Of a stretch of 64,000 nucleotides of DNA, positions 1 through 7,031 are shown piece after piece; within the stretch, counting starts at the first letter, position 1, and each line of letters opens with the position of its first letter. The DNA is taken from positions 46,232 through 110,231 of the forward strand of contig JAIRVH010000223.1 in NCBI GenBank assembly GCA_031253985.1, written 5' to 3'. The DNA comes from Sphingobacterium sp. (GTDB taxonomy: Bacteria; Bacteroidota; Bacteroidia; Sphingobacteriales; Sphingobacteriaceae). The notes under the pieces were generated by a model. It searched no databases, was not told the origin of the DNA, and worked only from the letters and a program-made list of their open reading frames with translations. A program made the translations under genes and the position numbers.

Positions 1-85
1 GGAAGAAATTGATCGCGTATATAGCGATTACCCCGACTTAAACGATGATGAATTTGTCAAAGATTTCCTAAAATCGAGATCCTGA
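1..85 (+). CDS. 3' end of an unidentified protein (partial)
   Basis: An open frame enters from the left edge and ends at TGA (83-85). The visible tail is acidic and short (EEIDRVYSDYPDLNDDEFVKDF...). It is not in the supplied ORF track because its start lies outside the window. I do not recognise the family and assign no function. That it is a real gene end is supported by the strong intrinsic terminator that follows within about 20 bases. Confidence 0.55.
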   Translation, partial: EEIDRVYSDYPDLNDDEFVKDFLKSRS

Positions 86-105
86 TCCGTCTCTCCCGTT
101 CATCG

Positions 106-157
106 GGTCCCATCGCCCGCCTAATTTTGGCTACGGGGCGATGGGACCTTTCTTTTT
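106..157 (+). terminator. Rho-independent terminator after the partial gene
   Basis: A perfect 13-bp inverted repeat, GGTCCCATCGCCC (106-118) with GGGCGATGGGACC (136-148), is followed directly by TTTCTTTTT. It ends the transcript of the partial gene and insulates the AraC gene downstream. Confidence 0.9.
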
Positions 158-230
158 GCTCCAATTTATATTTTACGAATCAATGACTGACCGGGAGGAA
201 TCGTGCGCATAACAAAAGGTTTGATTTTTA

Positions 231-238
231 TAACTTTG
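231..238 (+). promoter_or_regulatory. Candidate -7 box (TAACTTTG) immediately upstream of the AraC gene
   Basis: TAACTTTG fits the Bacteroidota -7 consensus TAnnTTTG. It lies only 4 bases before the ATG at 243, so a start site at the usual distance would make the mRNA leaderless. No convincing TTG -33 element is seen at the expected spacing. This is either a leaderless promoter or a chance match. Confidence 0.3.
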
Positions 239-242
239 CGTC

Positions 243-1151
243 ATGACAACTTCTGAAAATATTATCGATTTCTATCAACGGGTATTTCGAGACTCCAATT
301 ACCCCATTGGCTCCTCGCCCGAGCAGATTTCTCATTTTAATATATTTTCCCGTGAGCACTGTCCCCTAAAATCGCCGTATAACCGAAAAGATTATTTCAA
401 GATATCACTGATGATCGGTCAGGGCCAGCTGCACTATGGCGATCAATGGATTCCCATCGACCGTCCCGCACTTGTATTTTCCAGTCCACTCGTTCCGTAT
501 TCCTGGGAAACAGACAATCCGGATCAGAAGGGATGGTTCTGCCTTTTTACGCAAAAGTTCATTCAGGAAGACAAACATTATAATCATAATATCCTCGAAA
601 GTCATTTTTTCAACCCGAGCGGCAGCCCGGTGTATTTCTTAACGAAAGAACAGGTCCATCTTTTCGACCGCATTTTTCGGCGTATGGAGACCGAGCTCCA
701 CTCCGATTTTGTCTACAAGTATGAAATTATCCGAAATCAATTACAGTTACTGGTTTTAGAAACATTAAAATTAGTGCCAAATCAGGGCATATCACCCTAC
801 CAAAATGCAAACCAGCGCATTTCTCATCTTTTTTTAGAACTGTTGGAGCGCCAGTTCCCGATTGATACCGAAAATTTACTCCGCTTCAAGAATGCGACGG
901 ATTATGCACAACAGCTCAACATCCATGTCAATTCCTTAAACAGGGCTCTGAAGCAAAATACAGGAAAAACAACGCAAGAACTGATCGCACTGCGCATCAC
1001 ACAGGAGGCGAAGGCCCTGTTGCAGCATAGCAGTTGGAATATCAATGAAATCGCTTATGCCCTGGGTTTTGAAGAACCCGCAAACTTCAGTAATTATTTC
1101 AAAAAGCATGCAGGTGTACCACCTTTAGCTTTCCGCAACAGACCTGTTTGA
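243..1151 (+). CDS. AraC-family transcriptional regulator
   Basis: 302 residues. The N-terminal half (about 1-190) looks like a cupin-type sensing domain (GQGQLHYGDQWIPIDRPALVF). The C-terminal 100 residues carry the paired helix-turn-helix of AraC proteins, including INEIAYALGFEEPANFSNYFKKHAGVPP near the end. This is a cytoplasmic one-component activator or repressor. It lies 187 bp upstream of a co-directional drug efflux gene, so control of that pump is likely but is an inference from position. The ATG at 243 is the first in frame and gives a full-length family member. Confidence 0.88.
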   Translation: MTTSENIIDFYQRVFRDSNYPIGSSPEQISHFNIFSREHCPLKSPYNRKDYFKISLMIGQGQLHYGDQWIPIDRPALVFSSPLVPYSWETDNPDQKGWFCLFTQKFIQEDKHYNHNILESHFFNPSGSPVYFLTKEQVHLFDRIFRRMETELHSDFVYKYEIIRNQLQLLVLETLKLVPNQGISPYQNANQRISHLFLELLERQFPIDTENLLRFKNATDYAQQLNIHVNSLNRALKQNTGKTTQELIALRITQEAKALLQHSSWNINEIAYALGFEEPANFSNYFKKHAGVPPLAFRNRPV

Positions 1152-1338
1152 TTTTCACAATAATTTGTTTGAATTGTATATCTTTCGAAACAGGCAATGA
1201 AGCTACTTTTGTCGACATCATATTTACATGACGAAAGAGAAAAAGCCGTTTAGGCGAATAAAACATCTCCCGTCACAATGGGCGGTCGTTGACAGCCTGA
1301 ACGTCTATGGAGACGCGTAATTAAAAAAAATATAGAGG

Positions 1339-2532
1339 ATGGAAAAAAACACTAAACCGCAGCAATCTTTTATCCCGACGATACTTGCATTTGCACTTGT
1401 TCCGATTACGGGGCTTGCCACTGATATCTACCTCCCCTCGATGCCACAAATGGCACAGGAACTTGGCTTAAATGAAAGTAAGATCCAGTTAACACTTTCG
1501 CTTTTTCTAATCAGCTATGGTGTTGCCCAGTTCTTCACAGGAGCATTGGTGGATGCCTGGGGACGATATCGCATCAACCTGATCTCGCTTTTCCTTTTCG
1601 TTGTCAGCTTCTGGATCACAGCAAGCACGCAGGATATCTGGGTTATTTACCTCATGCGGATACTTCAGGGAATCTTATCGGCATTTGTGGTCATCTCCAA
1701 AAGAGCCTATTTCGTGGATGTCTATGAAGGTGAACAGCGTAAGCACTACCTCAGTATTATGACCATCGTCTGGTCCATCGGGCCAATTGTTGCTCCTTTT
1801 ATTGGCGGTTATCTCCAGACTCAATTTGGTTGGCGTTCTAACTTTATGGTCTTGGCGGTTTACAGTGCTGTACTGTTCGTGCTTGAACTTATCTTTTCCA
1901 GCGAAACGATCAAACAGAAAAAACCGCTCCATATGAACTACCTGATCGGGGAATTTAAAATGATGCTAAAAAGCAATGATTTTACGTTTGGCATTTTCAT
2001 GTGCGGTATCTCTTATGGTCTTGTGATGTTCTATAATCTCAGCGGTCCATTTTTTATTGAACATCAACTCGGATACAGTGCGATCACAACGGGCTATACC
2101 TCGCTTATTATGGGCTTAGCGTGGATGTGTGGTGGTTTTATTGGCAAAGCGCTGATCAAGAAAGCATTGATACCCAAATTGAGAATTGCCAACTTTATTC
2201 AAATTCTGCTGATCGTATGTATGCTTATTGTATCGCTCTATCAGGCGAATTTATATACGTTAACTTTCTTTGCTTTCGCTGTCCACTGTACTGCGGGATT
2301 TGTCTTTAATAATTATTTCAGCTATTGCCTGGGTAGATTTCCCCTATCGGCCGGTATCGCTGGCGGATTGGTCGGCGGAATTACCTACCTGCTGACATCT
2401 TCACTGAGCTATATCACTGTAAGCCTGGTAAACCCTTCTTCCCAGTTTCAAATTGGATTAGGATATGGGATATTTGCCCTATTAGGATTAATCACTTTGT
2501 ATGTTATTAATAAGCTGGTCAAAAGCATATAA
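1339..2532 (+). CDS. MFS multidrug efflux transporter, Bcr/CflA family
   Basis: 397 residues with about twelve hydrophobic segments. The N terminus, LVPITGLATDIYLPSMPQMAQELGL, is the typical DHA1 Bcr/CflA start, and the loop 2-3 region contains GALVDAWGRYRINLISL, the MFS motif A region. It is an inner-membrane proton-driven exporter; family members export bicyclomycin, sulfonamides, chloramphenicol or small peptides, and the substrate here is unknown. The preceding AraC gene on the same strand is its likely regulator. The leader holds a small hairpin (CGTCT-ATGG-AGACG, about 1301-1317) and an A-rich stretch just before the ATG. Confidence 0.9.
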   Translation: MEKNTKPQQSFIPTILAFALVPITGLATDIYLPSMPQMAQELGLNESKIQLTLSLFLISYGVAQFFTGALVDAWGRYRINLISLFLFVVSFWITASTQDIWVIYLMRILQGILSAFVVISKRAYFVDVYEGEQRKHYLSIMTIVWSIGPIVAPFIGGYLQTQFGWRSNFMVLAVYSAVLFVLELIFSSETIKQKKPLHMNYLIGEFKMMLKSNDFTFGIFMCGISYGLVMFYNLSGPFFIEHQLGYSAITTGYTSLIMGLAWMCGGFIGKALIKKALIPKLRIANFIQILLIVCMLIVSLYQANLYTLTFFAFAVHCTAGFVFNNYFSYCLGRFPLSAGIAGGLVGGITYLLTSSLSYITVSLVNPSSQFQIGLGYGIFALLGLITLYVINKLVKSI

Positions 2533-2571
2533 CCTATGACCAAATCTTTCAAACAGGAAAGCAGCAATCAG

Positions 2572-2591
2572 TTGTAGCTATCGAGCTACAA
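2572..2591. other. Small perfect hairpin 3' of the efflux gene
   Basis: TTGTAGCT-ATCG-AGCTACAA is an 8-bp perfect stem with a four-base loop, 40 bases after the efflux stop codon. No T-run follows on either strand, so it is not a typical intrinsic terminator. It could protect the mRNA 3' end. Confidence 0.4.
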
Positions 2592-2639
2592 AATCGATGA
2601 TAAAAAGTGAATTATTTTTTAAATAGTATTTAAAACAAC

Positions 2640-2647
2640 TACATTTG
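2640..2647 (+). promoter_or_regulatory. -7 promoter box of candidate sRNA copy 1 (TACATTTG)
   Basis: TACATTTG matches TAnnTTTG. The -33 position is T-rich with no clean TTG. The near-identity between the two sRNA copies begins inside this box and continues to the terminator T-run, which supports its role as a promoter. Confidence 0.55.
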
Positions 2648-2652
2648 TACCA

Positions 2653-2719
2653 TCATAATTTAGGTTTATAATTGGTTATTGAAGGTTTTCATTCTCCCCG
2701 TTTGAAAACCTTTTTTTTT
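2653..2719 (+). ncRNA. Candidate small RNA, copy 1 (paralogue at 51978-52044)
   Basis: A unit of about 67 nt runs from just after a TAnnTTTG box to a perfect terminator: AAGGTTTTC (2682-2690), C-rich loop ATTCTCCCCGTTT, GAAAACCTT (2704-2712), T9. The body is AT-rich (TAATTTAGGTTTATAATTGG) and contains no ATG. A second copy 49 kb away differs at only two positions over about 76 bases (C/T at 2651, G/T at 2681). I do not recognise a named RNA family. Alternatives are a miniature repeat or a terminator cassette, but the homology limits coincide with promoter and terminator, which favours a transcribed sRNA. The 5' end is estimated. Confidence 0.6.
2682..2719 (+). terminator. Intrinsic terminator of candidate sRNA copy 1
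   Basis: A 9-bp perfect stem AAGGTTTTC/GAAAACCTT with a 13-base C-rich loop runs into nine T residues on the plus strand. Read on the minus strand there is no U-run after the stem, so it does not serve the HTCS gene that ends at 2794. Confidence 0.85.
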
Positions 2720-2793
2720 GACCAGAAAAAACTCCGTTCTGCTTTCATGGCTGCTGAAGCTTACCAAATCACCAAGCCTCTTGCTTATTTTTC

Positions 2794-5700
2794 TTAATTG
2801 CTGCTTTCTTTGATACCAAATTTTTCTACATAGGTGCGTGGACTCTCTTTATAGAATTTCTTGAATGTTTTGCTAAAATACTTTGGATCGTTAAATCCGA
2901 CCTGATAAGCGACCTCGCTGATGCTCGAACCCGTATCGTTCACCAAAATATAGGCAGCCTTCTTCAGACGTACCATATTTATAAATTCAATCAGGTTCAG
3001 TCCAGTCTGCTGCTTAATCTTGCGATACAACACCGAGCGGCTTACACCAATCGCTTTTGTGAGATCCTGCACACCAAAATCTTCGCAGCCTAGATTTTCC
3101 TCCACAATCTTCAGTACCTGATCCAGGAAACGGGTTCTTTCGGGCAAGTCGGCCCCCTGGGCACCGAGCAGATAATCCTGCACAAATTTCTCTTCCAATC
3201 GTTTCCGTGTCTGGATGATGTTTGAAATTTTTTGAATCAGGTGCGGCATACTAAAGGGTTTCGTAATATAGTCATCCGTACCAATTTCAAATGCCTCTGT
3301 AATATAAGGATCAGCTGTCCGCGCCGTCAAAAGAATCACAGGAATATGATTCGAACTGCTGTCACTTTTAATCCGCTGCAGTAACGTGATTCCGTCACAG
3401 TTAGGCATGGTGACATCCGAGATGATAATATCGGGCTGCCGCGCCTGTACCAGTCCCAGGGCTTCATTCCCATCATTAGCCTCTAGAACAATGTATTTCT
3501 TTCTTAAATTTTCACATAGAAAACACCGGAGCTCCACATTGTCCTCGGCAACAAGTATGACAGGTTTGTCTTCATCGGCAACAGGACTCTCCACTGCTGT
3601 TTCTCTACATTCAGCATTCGAAATAAGAGCGTTTGCTGGTTCTGTATTTACAGCCACGGCAGTAGCGTCTAGGGCCAATAGATCTTCGATCACCATATCC
3701 CGTTGCGGCAGACTGATCCGAAATACCGTATTGAAGTCGGCCGGATCATGTGCCATATTACTTTCAACAGTGAGTGTTCCACCGTGTAAATTGATAATTG
3801 AACGGGAAAGCGCCAAACCTATCCCACCACTGGTTGCCGAAAGTCCTTTTGCATTGGCTTGATAAAACTGTTCAAATACAAAAGGTATATCTTTTGCCGG
3901 AATCCCACGCCCGGAATCCCACACGGAAACAAGCAATCTCTCCAATTCTCCTGCCCCTTCCACAGCAACCTGTATCATTATTTTGCCACCATTGTCTGTG
4001 AATTTAAAAGCGTTATAGATCAAATTGACAAGAACTTTTTCAAATTGTTCGGGATCTAAACCCGCCACATAATCATCGCTTACCTTATTGTCAAGAAAGA
4101 ACTGAATATTATTTTTCTCAGCAATAAAGTGGAAATTCGAGCGAATGTTTTCCAGATACGTAGCAACGTGAACCTTCTGGCAAAACAATTTCATCTTGCC
4201 GCCTTCATGTTTTCTGAAATCAAGCAACTGGTTGACCAGATTCATCAACCGATCTGCATTTCGCGTTGCATAACCTAGATGCTCCTGAGCGTAGGCTGAA
4301 AGCGAGTGATCGCCCTTCAATTGATTTAAGGGACCAATTATGAGTGAGAGTGGCGTACGGAATTCATGGGAAATATTGGTAAAGAAATTCAGTTTCGCTT
4401 CATGAAGCTCCTCTTGTTTTTCAGCATCCAGCTGCTGAATCAAAAGATCTCTTTTCAATTTATTCCGACCATGGAAAAAGCGGACAACCAAAAAGACAGC
4501 CCCTGCAAAAAGAAGAAAATAGCAGCTATAGGCCCACCAGGTTTTCCAGGGGGCAGGCCGTACTTTAATCTTTAAAACTGTTGCTTTTTCATTCCAAACC
4601 CCATCGTTATTGGTACCCTTCACCCAAAGCTCGTAAGTGCCCGGATCTAAATTGGTATAGGTCGCAACAGGATTGCTCACATAATTCCATTCCTGGTCGA
4701 AGCCCTTGAGGTAATAAGCATACTGATTTTTCTCAGGATGGACATAATTCAACACACTGAATTCCAGGCTAAAAACATTCTGATTGTGATCAAGCACCAA
4801 TTCATCCATCAGGGATATATCTTTTTGGATAACACCATCAAGGCCGGGGCGGACCGTTTTATTGAACAGCTTCAAATCAGTAAATCGAATGGGCGGAATA
4901 TAATTATTGACACTTAAACTGTCCGGATTAAAAAGCGTAAATCCCGAAAAACTTCCAAAAGCAAGTTTTCCGTCCCGCAACATCGCAGCTGCATTCTGTA
5001 TATATTCATTACCGGGCAGCCCGTCGATTTTGGTATAGGTACGTACATTGCCAGACTGGGGATCGAAACAGGAGATACCGGTATTTGTACTCAGCCACAA
5101 TTTATTTTTTAGATCACTCAGAATAGCAAACACGTTGTTGATCGGTAATCCATTCCGCTCATTATACCTTTTGAACGCTTTCTTTTCGGGGAGATAGCGA
5201 TTTAACCCGCCCATATAAGTACCGATCCAAATTTGTCCTTTTCGATCCTCATGGATGCTCACGATATCATTTCCGCTAATGGAAAGCGAATCTTTCTTGT
5301 CATTTAGAAAGGAAACAAATTTATCGGTCCCTGCTAATTTAAGATTCAATCCATTTGAAGTACCGATCCATAGGTTACCCTTTGAATCCTCCAATAATGC
5401 CCGCACCATATTCGAGCTTAATTGCTTCTTTGCAACATCAAATGTCTGAAAAGATCCTGTTTTTTGATTTTTACGGAGCACCTGTAACCCGCCACCAAAA
5501 GTACCTATCCACATGTCACCATGACGATCCTCCAGGATGGCATAAACATTATTATTCGCCAGCCCATTGCTATTATTAGGGTCAAAGCGAAAATGTTCGT
5601 ATCCCTGCTGCCCCTTCCGTCTTAAATTCAACCCACCATCATAGGTCCCTACCCATAGATTCCCTTCCCTATCCAGACAGATAGACTTCACGTTATTGTG

Positions 5701-6969
5701 GCTTAAGCCATTCAGGTTATTTTTATCGTGACGTTCACTAAAAAACGAATTCGTACGCCGATTAAAATAATTCAGTCCTCCACCCTCAGTTCCAATCACA
5801 AGTTCGCCCATCGCGTTTTCAACAAAGGCACTGACCACATTGTAACTTAAACCATTCCGTTTAGACTGATGGGTAAAATTTTGAAAATTAGGTATATCCT
5901 TATCATAGATATTGACACCGCCAAAATAAGTTCCAATCCAAACAGATCCCCGCTTGTCCTGAAATATTGGACGAATGGAATTATTACTTAAGCTATTGGG
6001 ATTTCCATCGTCGGCCTGAATAAAAAGCAATTTTCCATTTTGATAGACATATAGACCATTGAATGTTCCGATCCAGATCTTTCCGTCATCCGTTTTCTTT
6101 AAAGACCGTACATCCTGGCTGGCTAAACCGGTATGATTGCTATCTTCTGTTAACGAGGATATTTGGCCTGTATTCTCATTGATAATCCGGATGCCATTAT
6201 ATTTCGTTCCTACCCAAAATACACCTGGACTAACTTCCAGTACAGATTGAAACCGTTGATTAACTTTATTATCGGCCGATTTTTCCTTAAAATAGGTCCG
6301 TAAAACCTTTAAGCTATTTCCATCTTTCGATGCGGCCTGCATCAATACAATGGCATCATCTGTACAAAACCAAAGCCGCTTTCTTCGATCCTCATAAATA
6401 GTCCGAAAGTTACGATAGTATTCTTTTCCCTGGCTTCTTTCCACGGTGATCTCATTGAAGACCAATTCAGCTTCGAGGTGCCTTCCCTCCTTGATTTTAT
6501 ACAGGCCTATATTTGTCGCAATCCAGATCTTTCCGTTGGAGTCCTGAAAAATCTGATGCACATTGACATCCATTTTTCCACTGCTGCTTTCCACTGTAGG
6601 CAGCGGAATGCGGGTAAAATTATCTGACTCACGATTATATAAATTCAGGCCAGTCATGGTGCCTATCCAAAGCCGCCTTTTGTTATCTTCCGTAATCGCC
6701 TGAATAAAGTTGTGCTCCAGGGAAAGACTATCCTGCGGATTGCTTCGATAGATTGTAAACTTTCGGGCGTCATATTTATTTAAGCCGTCGCGGGTACCGA
6801 TCCACATAAAACCCAAATGATCTTGGGCTATGGCGAAAACACTGCCCTGAGACAGACCTTCGTTGACGTCCAAATGTAAAAAACGGTAGTTTTTTTCCTG
6901 TGCATGCAAAACGGAAAGCAAGGCTATCGCACAGCAAAAACAGCGCATAAAAAGACGTACTGGCATCAT
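2794..6969 (-). CDS. Hybrid two-component system regulator (HTCS) of PUL1
   Basis: 1391 residues with a signal peptide. Domains in order: periplasmic two-component propeller repeats (many WIGT.GGLN-type blades, about 30-720); a Y_Y_Y domain (about 740-800); one membrane segment (WWAYSCYFLLFAGAVFLVV); a HisKA domain with phospho-acceptor H868 in SHEFRTP; HATPase_c with NAFKFTDNGG and GIGLALSR; a receiver from about 1135 with D1185 (SDVTMP) and the conserved K in ITKPF; and a C-terminal AraC helix-turn-helix (about 1290-1388). All key residues are present. HTCS proteins sense a glycan fragment in the periplasm and activate their PUL. This one is the last gene of the minus-strand operon, 62 bp after the GH88 fusion, so it probably increases its own expression. 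No clear terminator follows it. Confidence 0.95.
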   Translation of the reverse strand: MMPVRLFMRCFCCAIALLSVLHAQEKNYRFLHLDVNEGLSQGSVFAIAQDHLGFMWIGTRDGLNKYDARKFTIYRSNPQDSLSLEHNFIQAITEDNKRRLWIGTMTGLNLYNRESDNFTRIPLPTVESSSGKMDVNVHQIFQDSNGKIWIATNIGLYKIKEGRHLEAELVFNEITVERSQGKEYYRNFRTIYEDRRKRLWFCTDDAIVLMQAASKDGNSLKVLRTYFKEKSADNKVNQRFQSVLEVSPGVFWVGTKYNGIRIINENTGQISSLTEDSNHTGLASQDVRSLKKTDDGKIWIGTFNGLYVYQNGKLLFIQADDGNPNSLSNNSIRPIFQDKRGSVWIGTYFGGVNIYDKDIPNFQNFTHQSKRNGLSYNVVSAFVENAMGELVIGTEGGGLNYFNRRTNSFFSERHDKNNLNGLSHNNVKSICLDREGNLWVGTYDGGLNLRRKGQQGYEHFRFDPNNSNGLANNNVYAILEDRHGDMWIGTFGGGLQVLRKNQKTGSFQTFDVAKKQLSSNMVRALLEDSKGNLWIGTSNGLNLKLAGTDKFVSFLNDKKDSLSISGNDIVSIHEDRKGQIWIGTYMGGLNRYLPEKKAFKRYNERNGLPINNVFAILSDLKNKLWLSTNTGISCFDPQSGNVRTYTKIDGLPGNEYIQNAAAMLRDGKLAFGSFSGFTLFNPDSLSVNNYIPPIRFTDLKLFNKTVRPGLDGVIQKDISLMDELVLDHNQNVFSLEFSVLNYVHPEKNQYAYYLKGFDQEWNYVSNPVATYTNLDPGTYELWVKGTNNDGVWNEKATVLKIKVRPAPWKTWWAYSCYFLLFAGAVFLVVRFFHGRNKLKRDLLIQQLDAEKQEELHEAKLNFFTNISHEFRTPLSLIIGPLNQLKGDHSLSAYAQEHLGYATRNADRLMNLVNQLLDFRKHEGGKMKLFCQKVHVATYLENIRSNFHFIAEKNNIQFFLDNKVSDDYVAGLDPEQFEKVLVNLIYNAFKFTDNGGKIMIQVAVEGAGELERLLVSVWDSGRGIPAKDIPFVFEQFYQANAKGLSATSGGIGLALSRSIINLHGGTLTVESNMAHDPADFNTVFRISLPQRDMVIEDLLALDATAVAVNTEPANALISNAECRETAVESPVADEDKPVILVAEDNVELRCFLCENLRKKYIVLEANDGNEALGLVQARQPDIIISDVTMPNCDGITLLQRIKSDSSSNHIPVILLTARTADPYITEAFEIGTDDYITKPFSMPHLIQKISNIIQTRKRLEEKFVQDYLLGAQGADLPERTRFLDQVLKIVEENLGCEDFGVQDLTKAIGVSRSVLYRKIKQQTGLNLIEFINMVRLKKAAYILVNDTGSSISEVAYQVGFNDPKYFSKTFKKFYKESPRTYVEKFGIKESSN

Positions 6970-7031
6970 AAGGTATATAATTGAAATGGAAGATAAAAGT
7001 AATCATTCCATTTAATAAACACGAAGAGGAA

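Noticed and set aside
3386-3862. 158-residue plus-strand ORF
   Set aside because: Lies antisense inside the HTCS gene; composition is Ser/Arg-rich shadow sequence with no domain.
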